The notes under the pieces: generated by a model | What the model was told of the DNA's origin: nothing | Databases searched by the model: none | The model's input: only the letters and a program-made list of their open reading frames with translations | In this document: positions 1 to 7,993 of the stretch, piece by piece | How positions within the stretch are numbered: position 1 is the first letter of the stretch | Layout: every line of letters starts with the position of its first letter | Assembly: GCF_035294165.1 (NCBI RefSeq) | Contig: NZ_DATGLN010000101.1 | Span: 1-19,844, forward strand | From: Chthonomonas sp035294165 | Lineage (GTDB): Bacteria > Armatimonadota > Chthonomonadetes > Chthonomonadales > Chthonomonadaceae | DNA: 19,844 nucleotides | Direction of reading: 5' to 3' | Position numbers and translations under genes: made by a program

Positions 1-9
1 GTAGAAGAG

Positions 10-1593
10 TTGCCACACGTCGGAGTATCGGTTTTACTGATAGCGGTTGTTCTGGGAGCGCTCTGTGGAGCCTTCCTTGGATATTTCTTAGAACACTTCT
101 TCATTGGTCGTCGCTTAATAGAGGAGCGTGCTCAGCTACAAGCACTGCTCCAAACACAGTCCGAAGAGGCTCAACGCCTAAAAGAACAGGCATTAAGAGA
201 GGCGGAGGAGACGCGCCGTAGAGCGATTCTCGACGCCCGTGAGGAGTCGATTCGGCTGCGGGCTGAGATTGAAAACGAAAACCGGGAGAAGCGAGCCGAA
301 CTTCAGAGGCTGGAGCGGAGACTAGCGCAACGCGAAGAGAGTCTCGATCGTCGTGCGGAAAGTATAGATGCACAGGCCCGAGCGCTCGAACAGCGTGAGG
401 AGGCCCTAGCTGCCGCGCAGCGGGAGGTGGAAACCCTGCGCCAGCAACAGGTCATGGAATTAGAGCGGCTCTCTGGGCTTACACGGGAGGAAGCACGGGC
501 GACATTTTTGCACCTCGTCGAGGAGGAGTGTCGCCACGAGGCCGCTCGACGTATTCGCGAGATCGAGGAGGAAGCGCACAAAGAGGGCCTGCAACGCGCA
601 AGGCAGGTTTTGGTAGATGTCATTCAACGTTGTGCGGTGGAGCAGACATCGGAAACCACCGTTTCCGTCGTGCCCCTCCCCAACGATGAAATGAAAGGGC
701 GTATCATCGGAAGGGAAGGCCGAAACATTCGTGCCTTCGAGACCCTGACTGGGGTAGACCTCATTATTGACGATACCCCGGAAGCTGTGGTGCTTTCCTG
801 CTTCGATCCGGTACGCCGTGAGATCGCCCGCATCGCCCTCACGAACCTGATCATTGATGGACGCATCCATCCAGGCCGCATCGAGGAGATCGTCCGTCGC
901 GCCGAACAGGAGGTAGAAGAACGCATTCGCGAGGCGGGAGAGCGTGCCATCCTTGAAACGGGAATTACCGGCCTACCCGCCGAGATCGTGCACCTGCTAG
1001 GCAAGCTGAGGTACCGAACCTCTTACGGACAAAACGTGTTGAGCCACTCTATCGAGGTGTCGCACCTCTGCGGTCTTTTGGCTGCCGAAGTGGGCGCCGA
1101 CATCCAGGTAGCTAAACGTGCCGGCCTGCTGCACGATATAGGAAAAGCGGTAGACTTTGACATGGAGGGACCTCATGCCCTCATATCCGGTGAAATTCTA
1201 CGGCGCTATCATGAGTCGGAAGCGGTGGCCCATGCCGCCGAAGCGCACCATCACGACGTCGAGCCGGCTTCTATAGAGGCGCATCTGGTGATCTGTGCCG
1301 ACCAGATATCCGCCTCCCGACCCGGAGCACGTCGGGAGGCTTTGGAAACCTACGTGCGTCGTGTGAAAGCGCTAGAGGAGATAGGAGACAGCTTTGAGGG
1401 CGTGGAAAAAACGTTTGCCGTGCAGGCCGGGCGCGAAATACGGGTGATCGTGAAGCCGGAGAAAGTGGACGATCTGGCCGCCATGCAGCTCGCACGCGAG
1501 ATGGCTCGCCGCATCGAAGAGCAAGTGGAGTATCCGGGTCAGATCAAGATAACCGTCATCCGCGAATCGCGTGCGGTAGACTATGCGCGCTAA
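10..1593 (+). CDS. rny: Ribonuclease Y
   Basis: Membrane-anchored endoribonuclease that starts mRNA decay. The 527-residue length matches the family. In order: one N-terminal transmembrane helix (about residues 5-30), a long Glu/Arg-rich coiled coil (about 35-200), a KH RNA-binding domain with the GRIIGREGRN loop (about 230), and an HD phosphohydrolase domain with HSIEV (His346) and LLHDIGKA (His375-Asp376). All expected catalytic elements are present. The start is a TTG at the very edge of the window; the frame is open upstream to base 1, so the true start could lie outside the window. The stop is followed after 15 bases by a metallophosphoesterase gene of the YmdB family, a pairing known from other bacteria, so the two are probably co-transcribed. 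Family assignment is near certain; only the start is doubtful. Confidence 0.96.
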   Translation: MPHVGVSVLLIAVVLGALCGAFLGYFLEHFFIGRRLIEERAQLQALLQTQSEEAQRLKEQALREAEETRRRAILDAREESIRLRAEIENENREKRAELQRLERRLAQREESLDRRAESIDAQARALEQREEALAAAQREVETLRQQQVMELERLSGLTREEARATFLHLVEEECRHEAARRIREIEEEAHKEGLQRARQVLVDVIQRCAVEQTSETTVSVVPLPNDEMKGRIIGREGRNIRAFETLTGVDLIIDDTPEAVVLSCFDPVRREIARIALTNLIIDGRIHPGRIEEIVRRAEQEVEERIREAGERAILETGITGLPAEIVHLLGKLRYRTSYGQNVLSHSIEVSHLCGLLAAEVGADIQVAKRAGLLHDIGKAVDFDMEGPHALISGEILRRYHESEAVAHAAEAHHHDVEPASIEAHLVICADQISASRPGARREALETYVRRVKALEEIGDSFEGVEKTFAVQAGREIRVIVKPEKVDDLAAMQLAREMARRIEEQVEYPGQIKITVIRESRAVDYAR

Positions 1594-1608
1594 AGGAGAA
1601 GGGAGGAC

Positions 1609-2418
1609 ATGCCACATCTCCGCCTGCTGATGATAGGCGACGTGGTGGGACGACCGGGGCGTGAGCTTCTGCTGCATCTGCTGAAGCCCCTCCGCGAAGA
1701 GTTTCAAGCGGATTTCGTGGTGGCAAACGCCGAGAACGCGGCTGGCGGCATTGGCATTACCCCGGCGCTCGCTACGGAGATGTTGGAGGCCGGAGTCGAC
1801 GTACTAACCTTAGGCAACCATGCATGGGGCAAACGCGATATCTATCCGATGCTCGATACCGAAACACGCCTCCTGCGCCCGGCCAACTACCCACCCCTCG
1901 CGCCCGGACGGGGATGGGGCGTCTACCCTACCAAGAAAGTGCCAGTCGGCATCCTCGTCCTTCAAGGACGTACCTTTATGGAACCCGTGGACGACCCGTT
2001 TCGAACGGCGGATAATCTACTAACCTTACTCCGTTCGCAAACGTCTATAATTTTAGTGGACTTCCATGCGGAGGCCACCTCCGAAAAACAGGCGTTAGGA
2101 TGGTATTTGGACGGCAAAGTCGGTGCGGTTATCGGCACCCATACGCATGTCCAAACTGCCGATGAACGCATCCTGCCCAAAGGCAGTGCCTACCTCACCG
2201 ATGTGGGCATGACCGGGCCTATCGACTCGATCATCGGAATGGACTGCAATGTGGTGCTTGAACGCTTTCGCACGCTGCTGCCCGTACGCATGGAGGTGGC
2301 CGAAGGGCCTGCACAACTTTCCGGCGTTCTCGTCGAGTTAGATACAGAAACCGGCAAGGCACACCGTATTCATCGAATACAAAGACCAGAATATATCCAT
2401 CAAAGAGGAGACTCTTAA
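1609..2418 (+). CDS. ymdB: YmdB/TIGR00282-family metallophosphoesterase
   Basis: Di-metal phosphodiesterase of the YmdB family; in Bacillus the homologue hydrolyses 2',3'-cyclic nucleotides and affects biofilm decisions and RNase Y activity. Visible metal-site motifs: IGDVVGRPGR (Asp11), NAENAAGGIG (Asn40, Glu42), TLGNHAWG (Asn70-His71), DFHAEATSEK (His153) and GTHTHVQTADE (His178, His180), ending with the family DVGMTGP segment. Length 269 is usual. A strong Shine-Dalgarno (GGAGAAGGGAGG) precedes the ATG by a few bases and fixes the start. It sits 15 bases after rny and 2 bases before the next gene, so it is the middle gene of an operon. Function in this organism is inferred from family; cytoplasmic, as no signal peptide is seen. 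Confidence 0.95.
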   Translation: MPHLRLLMIGDVVGRPGRELLLHLLKPLREEFQADFVVANAENAAGGIGITPALATEMLEAGVDVLTLGNHAWGKRDIYPMLDTETRLLRPANYPPLAPGRGWGVYPTKKVPVGILVLQGRTFMEPVDDPFRTADNLLTLLRSQTSIILVDFHAEATSEKQALGWYLDGKVGAVIGTHTHVQTADERILPKGSAYLTDVGMTGPIDSIIGMDCNVVLERFRTLLPVRMEVAEGPAQLSGVLVELDTETGKAHRIHRIQRPEYIHQRGDS

Positions 2419-2420
2419 GC

Positions 2421-3428
2421 ATGAAGAGTTCTAGCGTCGCTCTCAAAGGCCACGGCATGCTCTCTATAGTGGCAGGCCTATGCGCTATGGCACTGCTTAC
2501 CGCAGCCGCCCCGAGCCGTGCACAAAGCGGCCTCGATATCTATAATGGGGTCATGAGCGCAAGCACCTACACGCTTTTGCCCATCGGCAGCGGCACCATC
2601 AAGCCAGATACTAATCTTGCCTATACCGGCACAACCTCTTTTAGCATCGCCACACAAGGCTACTATCAGGGAGGCGGCCTTGCTCTAAAAACTCCTGTGA
2701 ACCTCGCGCCCTACCTTTCTAACCCCGATGCCTATCTCACCTTTGCCGTCTATCTGCCTAACAGCCAAAACAACGGGCTGCCCGGCTATAACGGCCGATT
2801 CCCCGGCTACCCCGGCTACGGTGGGCCGATGGGCTATCCAGGTGTCCCTCCCACCGGCCTAACAGGGTTCCCCGGTTTTCCAGGCTACCCAGGCGCTCGC
2901 GGAGGGTTTAACACCGGCACCCAAAAAGCCGTGCTGCAGAACTTTCGGGTAGAGCTGGTTACCACCACCGGTAAAAAAACGGAGGCCCTGTTGCCGCTAT
3001 CCTATGCCTCTCAAAATAATAACTGGTACATGCTCAGCATCCCCGTGAGCGCTCTGCCCGGCCTGAGTGCGGCCGATGCCCAGATCGCCCAAATCCGCCT
3101 TTTCGGTGATGCACCCGCTAATTTCAACGTGGGGCGTATCGCCGTCGTTATCGATCAATCGCCTGTTAGCGGCTTGAGCCTGCCGGAGCAACTTGTGGGG
3201 GTTGGCCAGATGGTCACCTACTCCGTCTATCCAACCGCAGGCATTCGCCCCCTTAAGATTTGGTGGGACTGGGATGCCTCCGATGGCATTCAGTTGGAAT
3301 CGGAAGGGCGTGCCGTGCGCCATGCCTACTACGTGCAGGGCGACTACATCGCAACCGTCATGGCAATGGACCCCTATACCGGTCGCATTTTGGCCAAAAG
3401 CACTTTCCGCGTGCATGTGCACCAGTAG
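2421..3428 (+). CDS. Secreted protein with Gly/Pro/Tyr-rich tract and PKD-like C-terminus
   Basis: Not recognised as a named family. Residues 1-35 form a clear signal peptide (hydrophobic SIVAGLCAMALLTAAA, cleavage probably after SRAQ). A first beta-rich part is interrupted at about residues 118-164 by a low-complexity tract of repeated GYPG/GFPG-type units. After it comes a second beta-rich part with a WYMLSIPVSAL segment, reminiscent of carbohydrate-binding jelly rolls, and the end (about 252-335) resembles a PKD/Ig domain (WWDWDASDG ... HAYYVQGDYIATVMAMD). The SD (AGAGGAG) lies inside the last codons of ymdB and the start codon follows the ymdB stop by two bases, so translation is likely coupled to it. 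A terminator follows. An exported structural or polysaccharide-associated role is a guess; the gene itself is solid. Confidence 0.85.
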   Translation: MKSSSVALKGHGMLSIVAGLCAMALLTAAAPSRAQSGLDIYNGVMSASTYTLLPIGSGTIKPDTNLAYTGTTSFSIATQGYYQGGGLALKTPVNLAPYLSNPDAYLTFAVYLPNSQNNGLPGYNGRFPGYPGYGGPMGYPGVPPTGLTGFPGFPGYPGARGGFNTGTQKAVLQNFRVELVTTTGKKTEALLPLSYASQNNNWYMLSIPVSALPGLSAADAQIAQIRLFGDAPANFNVGRIAVVIDQSPVSGLSLPEQLVGVGQMVTYSVYPTAGIRPLKIWWDWDASDGIQLESEGRAVRHAYYVQGDYIATVMAMDPYTGRILAKSTFRVHVHQ

Positions 3429-3467
3429 GTAGCCTTTCGTGAGCGACATAGAGCCACAGTAGGTCTT

Positions 3468-3516
3468 AGCAGAACGAGGGCCTTTATTTTTGTTGTAGCC
3501 CTCGTCTCTGCTTTTT
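3468..3516 (+). terminator. Rho-independent terminator of the rny-ymdB operon
   Basis: Inverted repeat AGCAGAACGAGGGC (3468-3481) with GCCCTCGTCTCTGCT (3498-3512), one bulged base, loop about 16 bases, followed by a run of five T. It ends the operon begun by rny. The antiporter start codon is only 28 bases beyond the T run. Confidence 0.8.
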
Positions 3517-3544
3517 GAAACGAGTTGATAAGAAAGGTCTAACT

Positions 3545-4594
3545 ATGTACCGGCTGCTTATCTTCGTGCCGGTTAGCTTCGTGCTGTACCTTCTTCACGT
3601 TCCGCCTCTATGGGTTTTTCTGACCTCCGGGCTGGCCCTCATACCCTTGGCCGGGCTTTTGGGGGAGGCCACCGAGTCGCTTGCGGCATCGCGCGGGCCC
3701 CTCATCGGCGGTCTACTGAATGCAACTTTCGGCAACGCCACCGAGATCGTGATCACCCTGGTGGCACTTCAACATAATGAGCTGACCGTGGTGCGTGCTT
3801 CGCTCATCGGCTCGATCATTGGCAACGTGTTGCTGGTGCTTGGATTTTCAGCCCTTCTAGGCGGCTTCCGACAAAACATACTCACTTTCAGCTCCGAGGT
3901 GGCTCAAGCGCATATTACCTCCATGAGCCTGGCCGTCATCGCTCTTCTCACGCCTGCCCTGCTGGTACAGAGTGCCCACTTGCCTGAAAAAAATCTGCAA
4001 GCGGCAGCGCTTATGCCGCTGAGCCTATGGGTATCCGGGGTGCTGCTGCTGCTTTATGGGGCGGGGTTATTCTTCTCCCTTCGCACCCACCGGCATCTTT
4101 TCCCAACAGGCGAAACCGAGGAGAAACCTAAGTGGTCCCTCACAAAGGCCAGCCTCATTCTGTTTGCCAGCACGGTGGTCGTCGCTATGGAGAGTGAACT
4201 ACTTATAGGGTTGCTAGAGCCGGCCCTCCATATCCTCCATTTCAACCGCCTCTTTGCCGGTCTCATCCTGCTGCCCATCCTAGGAAATGCGGCGGAACAT
4301 AGTACCGCCATTACAATGGCGCTGCGCAACCGAATGGATGTCAGCCTCGACATTGTGGCCTCATCCTCCATTCAGATCGCTATGTTCGTGACCCCTGTAG
4401 CCGTTTTTTCCAGCCTTATTTGGAGCCATCCACTCACCATTCTTTTCACCGCTTCCGAACTCGTCGCCCTTACCATGGCCATCCTCATCGCCATTCGCAT
4501 CGTGAGCGATGGTCAGACTCACTGGCTGGAGGGAGCACAACTTCTCGGCGTCTATGCCATTTTGGCCATCACCTTTTACTTCGTCGGTGGATAG
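3545..4594 (+). CDS. cax: Calcium/proton antiporter, CaCA family
   Basis: Inner-membrane exchanger expected to expel Ca2+ (or other cations) against protons. About 11 hydrophobic segments and the two signature repeats of the family are visible: GGLLNATFGNATEIVI in the first half and LPILGNAAEHSTAITMA in the second, followed by SSSIQIAMFVTP; the acidic residues (Glu of NATE and of AAEH) are the expected ion ligands. The ATG at 3545 is preferred, preceded by AAAGG at a proper distance, giving 349 residues. An in-frame TTG 30 bases upstream would lie inside the terminator T run and adds only charged residues. The gene abuts the broken phosphoesterase gene. Ion specificity cannot be read from the sequence. 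Confidence 0.93.
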   Translation: MYRLLIFVPVSFVLYLLHVPPLWVFLTSGLALIPLAGLLGEATESLAASRGPLIGGLLNATFGNATEIVITLVALQHNELTVVRASLIGSIIGNVLLVLGFSALLGGFRQNILTFSSEVAQAHITSMSLAVIALLTPALLVQSAHLPEKNLQAAALMPLSLWVSGVLLLLYGAGLFFSLRTHRHLFPTGETEEKPKWSLTKASLILFASTVVVAMESELLIGLLEPALHILHFNRLFAGLILLPILGNAAEHSTAITMALRNRMDVSLDIVASSSIQIAMFVTPVAVFSSLIWSHPLTILFTASELVALTMAILIAIRIVSDGQTHWLEGAQLLGVYAILAITFYFVGG

Positions 4595-6525
4595 AGGCAC
4601 CTGTTTCCCATCTGCTCATAGCCCTTTTGGCCTGCGGAGCCTTTAACGCTCCTTTCCGCCCGGCTCTCTCAAAGACTATTGCCGATCCAACCATCGCCCG
4701 CTATCGGGTACCAAAACGTGAGGAGCCTAAGCTGTCGCATCAACAAATGCTCGCACTAGTATACCAACGCATCAAGTACGTTTTTATTCTCTATCAAGAG
4801 AATCGCTCCTTCGACTCGTACTTCGGCACCTTTCCCGGAGCCGAAGGGCTTTTCTCTCATCCCCCAAAACAGACTCCGGGCTTTCACCAGCCTATAGAAA
4901 ACACAGATGGCTCCTTCACGGTGGTGCATCCGTTTCGCATCGGGCCACAACAGTATGCCGCCGACCTCGGCAGCGTGGGGCATTCCCACCCTGTTACCCT
5001 CCAAAAAATGCACATCGTCGGTGGGCATCCTCTCATGGATCGCTTTGTCCTTACCGAAGAAAAACGCCACACCAAAGGCAAACCGCCTTCACTTGCCGCC
5101 AAACAGTACGGTGAACTTGAAATGGCCTATGTGGACGGGGATACGATTCCGTTCTTGTGGCGCTATGCAAATTGGTTTGTGCTATGTGACCACATCTTTG
5201 AGGAGATGGCTGCCGACTCTACCCCCAGTAACCTCTGTATTATCGGCGCCCAAAGCGGCCTTACCCAATGGCCTCTGCACCCTCATGAGGCTTTTAAAGG
5301 AGACGGAGGCCGAGGGCCGGGAGTACCGGTTGTTAACGGCTCGAACCCGTTTTGGGGTTAGCCATTAGATAAAAACCCGTACAGGCCGCATGCCCTTTAA
5401 CCCCAAAGATACGAAAGAAGACTCCGCTCATCCCGAGCGCATTCAGTACAATCTTACCTACGCCACGCTCATGCTGACACTGGGTGGAAGGTCGCTACAA
5501 CATCTAGTTACCGCCGATCGCGACCCTAAAAACGACCTACGCGATGTGCACCAAGATATTACCGCTATCGTTCACCACAATACACCTGCCATCACCTGGG
5601 AGTGGTATGAGGAAGGCTTTAGAACCCCAGACGACCATGATGAGATAGATGCCGATGGTCTGCATACCTCCTATGTCACCCATCATAACGGCCCGCAGTA
5701 CTTCGGCTACATCAACAATAACCCAACGCTAGCGGTACACCTGCACGATCTGAAGGCTTTTTTACCGACCTTCATTTCCATCGCCTGCCGCCATCCGGCG
5801 GCGTTATCTATGTTAAGGGAGGGAAACGAAATATCATGGGCCTGCAGCCGGCCGATCCGCAGCTGAGAGGCACCGGTCGTTTCCTTGGAGATGATGACCA
5901 CCCCGGCGATTCCGACTCGCAGATCGGCGAGGCCTTTGTTGCCGAATGCATCAATCAGATCGCAAAAAGTCCTTACTGGGCGCACTGTGCTATCATCATT
6001 ACCTGGGATGACAGTGAAGGCGACTACGACCATGTTCCGCCCCCGCTTCGCGCCATAGGACCAGATGGACACTGGCTCTCAGATGGGCCACGTGTGCCCC
6101 TGTTTTTCTTGTCTCCCTATGCCCGCACGCACTATATCGCGCATGCATCGGGCGATACGGCTAGCGTTGTGAAGTTTGTAGATAGCGTGTTTGGCCTGGT
6201 ACCTTTAGCCGATCTACCTGCCGAGGCCTATGCACGTCGCTTGGGGTTTCAGCGGTACCATCAAGCCAATCTCGGCCCATTCGATGACAAAACCCCTCAC
6301 ATTACCGATCTCCTCTGTTGCCTAGACCCGGCACGCCTAACAGGCCGCGCGGCACCGCTGCCACCCAGTTACGCGCTTATCCCCGAAAATCTCATTCGTC
6401 ACCTGCCTCAGCAGACCGGGATCGGCTGGCGATGGGCCGGCATCGAGCCGATAGACATACAACGCCATATCCCCAACACCATCCCCGCCGATTTCAACCC
6501 TCCACCCCAAACAAAAAACAACTAA
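4591..6525 (+). pseudogene. Broken phosphoesterase / phospholipase C-family gene (PF04185 type)
   Basis: The three pieces together cover a full family member. N-terminal motif IKYVFILYQENRSFDSYFGT (about 4774-4833) and C-terminal ITWDDSEGDYDHVPPP (about 5998-6045) hold the conserved metal and catalytic residues of phospholipase C / acid phosphatase relatives. Damage seen: (1) TAG at 5359-5361 where a Ser is expected (NPFWG-stop-PLDKNP), consistent with TCG to TAG; (2) a shift from frame 1 to frame 2 near 5390-5397, consistent with one extra base; (3) a return to frame 1 in the T run at 5758-5763, consistent with loss of one T. Net frame is restored, so the tail reads on to a normal stop at 6523-6525. 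No ATG, GTG or TTG lies in frame just ahead of the hydrophobic leader (about 4606-4635), so the start is also unclear; 4591 is approximate. Assembly error could explain the indels but less easily the nonsense codon. Confidence 0.85.
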
Positions 6526-6551
6526 GGCCTGGTAGCTAAAGAACTCGAACA

Positions 6552-6645
6552 CCTCAAGGCCGACGCCCTCCCCCTTAAGGCCAGTATTGGGGTCCCCAGA
6601 AAATCGCAAGATTTTCTGGGGCAGGACGCCTTTCCACCTCAAGGC
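6552..6645. repeat. Modular palindromic dispersed repeat, copy 1
   Basis: Begins with a 24-base module (CCTCAAGGCCGACGCCCTCC and four more bases) found identically at 11479-11502. It continues with a core (6575-6645) that aligns over about 71 bases with 11418-11487. The core contains a perfect 12-bp hairpin, CCCCAGAAAATC (6594-6605) and GATTTTCTGGGG (6610-6621), with loop GCAA. It lies 27 bases after the stop of the broken phosphoesterase gene. No T run follows, so it is not an ordinary terminator; a REP-like element is the best description. The rest of the 6526-6783 gap holds no gene I can support. Confidence 0.85.
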
Positions 6646-6762
6646 AACTTACCCCCGCAAGCGCCACGTGCTAAGGCCGAATCTACCTCTGCTTCCGGCA
6701 CAAACTCACCGATAATGGATGTGAGGTGTCTCCTCAATGCAATCGCTCACTTTATTCGGCGG

Positions 6763-6776
6763 TCTCCCTAAGGAGA
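6763..6776 (+). promoter_or_regulatory. Small hairpin enclosing the Shine-Dalgarno of the PilZ gene
   Basis: TCTCC (6763-6767) and GGAGA (6772-6776) can pair around a CTAA loop, and GGAGA is the ribosome site for the ATG at 6784. A second TCTCC at 6730-6734 could compete for the same site. Short, and may be chance. Confidence 0.3.
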
Positions 6777-6783
6777 TAGTTCT

Positions 6784-7407
6784 ATGTTCGACACAGGTGA
6801 TCTTATCGAGATAAGCTTATTCCATACGTCCCTGCCACTGCTCGCCACCGTTCAGCAGGCCAGCGACAAACTGCTCGTCCTTGCTCTAGACCATCCTACC
6901 GAGGCCAACCTTCTTCGAGAGGGCACACGGCTATGTCTTCGCTATGCTACCGAAGAAGGCCTCTATGTGATGGAGACAACCGTCTTAAAATGCCGTGATC
7001 ACCTTTTTGTCGTGTCAAAAGAACGATTAGGGTTCCAACAAAGACGTCGTTCGGAGCGACTCGCTTGCAACTTTCTGGGTTCCTATCAGCCCAATACCTC
7101 ACTAGAAGAGATGCAGAAGGCTGGCCGCGAGGCAGGTGAAATCATCCATATTCTAGACATCTCTCAAGGTGGCTGTCTGATAAGAACCAAACAGATTCTC
7201 CTCGCCCGCACTCCGCTCGGCCTTCGCATCGAACTGAACGACGGAGAGCCTCTCTTTGCAGAGGCCTCCGTTGTGCGCTGTACCTTAGCAAAAGATAAGG
7301 ATTCCAAAAAAGGAAGCTACGAGGTCGGGCTGAAATTCACGAGAATGCTGAGAGTACACCAACTGCGCTTGCTGCGTCTCCTGCATCGCCTCGCCGAGGC
7401 GGCCTAA
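6784..7407 (+). CDS. YcgR-like flagellar-brake / PilZ-domain cyclic-di-GMP receptor
   Basis: Likely binds cyclic di-GMP and passes the signal to motility or surface functions. An N-terminal YcgR-like beta domain (about 1-82) is followed by a PilZ domain (about 85-205). Both ligand motifs are present: RRSER (Arg88-Arg92, the RxxxR motif, within an Arg-rich stretch) and DISQGG (Asp125-Gly130, the D/NxSxxG motif). An insert of about 25 residues (PNTSLEEMQKAGREAGE) lies between the two motifs. The SD AAGGAGA precedes the ATG. It is followed after 34 bases by a second PilZ gene and then by a GGDEF protein, which supports a cyclic-di-GMP context. No flagellar genes are in the window, so the output target is unknown. 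Confidence 0.85.
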   Translation: MFDTGDLIEISLFHTSLPLLATVQQASDKLLVLALDHPTEANLLREGTRLCLRYATEEGLYVMETTVLKCRDHLFVVSKERLGFQQRRRSERLACNFLGSYQPNTSLEEMQKAGREAGEIIHILDISQGGCLIRTKQILLARTPLGLRIELNDGEPLFAEASVVRCTLAKDKDSKKGSYEVGLKFTRMLRVHQLRLLRLLHRLAEAA

Positions 7408-7441
7408 AGCCAAAAATTTACACACGACGTAAAGGGTCTTT

Positions 7442-7840
7442 ATGGAATCAAAGATCACGGAAAAAACTCAATCTGCATCGGTTCGCTTTGTGGAACGGCG
7501 GGCCACGGCACGACTCAAACTTACTTTCCCGGTAGAGATTGCCTTTGGAGAAACGGAAGACTGGATCGTAAGTAAAGGCGTTGAAATCGGGGCCGGAGGA
7601 TTGCGTATATTACATTCCGGCGAAATAGCCCCCACCACAGCCATAAAACTGCGCTTTACCCTTCCCACGCCTTCCGGAGACATCTCCTTCCAATTTCGAG
7701 CGACCGTCCTCCGATGTCAACCGCTCATCCCCCCCACAAACACGCTGTTTGAGATCGCGGCCAAGTTCGATCTCTCCTCCATTGAGGAGGCTCTGCGTTT
7801 AGAACAGGCTCTCATGTGTCAACCCGTCTCAACTCGCTAA
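7442..7840 (+). CDS. Single-domain PilZ protein
   Basis: 132 residues, essentially one PilZ domain. The first motif is intact: ERRATARLKL holds RxxxR (Arg20, Arg24). The second motif is degenerate: EIGAGG (Glu48-Gly53) replaces D/NxSxxG, with Asp to Glu and Ser to Gly, so binding of cyclic di-GMP may be weakened or altered. Start ATG has AAAGGG upstream. Probably co-transcribed with the preceding PilZ gene (34-base gap, no terminator between). It could act as an effector adaptor as some small PilZ proteins do; this is inference. Confidence 0.8.
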   Translation: MESKITEKTQSASVRFVERRATARLKLTFPVEIAFGETEDWIVSKGVEIGAGGLRILHSGEIAPTTAIKLRFTLPTPSGDISFQFRATVLRCQPLIPPTNTLFEIAAKFDLSSIEEALRLEQALMCQPVSTR

Positions 7841-7893
7841 GCACAGTGCAGCCAAACTCAATTCCCTCATCAAAAGCGAATTCTATTTTATTG

Positions 7894-7902
7894 TGTTATA
7901 AT
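7894..7902 (+). promoter_or_regulatory. Extended -10 promoter element for the GGDEF gene
   Basis: TGTTATAAT is a perfect TGn-TATAAT extended -10 in an AT-rich pocket, about 92 bases before the TTG start. No good -35 hexamer is seen 17 bases upstream, which is usual for extended -10 promoters. It implies separate transcription of the HD-GYP/GGDEF gene with a leader of about 80-90 bases. Confidence 0.55.
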
Positions 7903-7993
7903 ATTTTCTAGTAATTTTTACAGTAACTCTTTTCCTGCGCGACTCCGAAAATAGGATCGAAGTCCCGTAAATCTGCATGTCAGGAGAAAGCCC

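Noticed and set aside
2773..2915. Gly/Pro-rich tract as true collagen repeat
   Set aside because: The glycines do not keep a strict every-third-residue pattern, so a collagen triple helix is not supported.
3515..3544. TTG start giving a 359-residue antiporter
   Set aside because: The TTG sits in the terminator T run; the ATG at 3545 has a ribosome site and starts right before the first membrane helix.
4420..4590. ATG at 4420 as start of the phosphoesterase gene
   Set aside because: It lies deep inside the antiporter gene in another frame and encodes a His/Arg-rich stretch typical of a shadow frame.
6594..6621. Hairpin of repeat copy 1 as a rho-independent terminator
   Set aside because: No T run follows on either strand, and the same structure recurs as a repeat elsewhere.
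7903..7993. Cyclic-di-GMP riboswitch in the leader of the GGDEF gene
   Set aside because: The leader is short and I could not find the conserved core or paired stems of the known classes.
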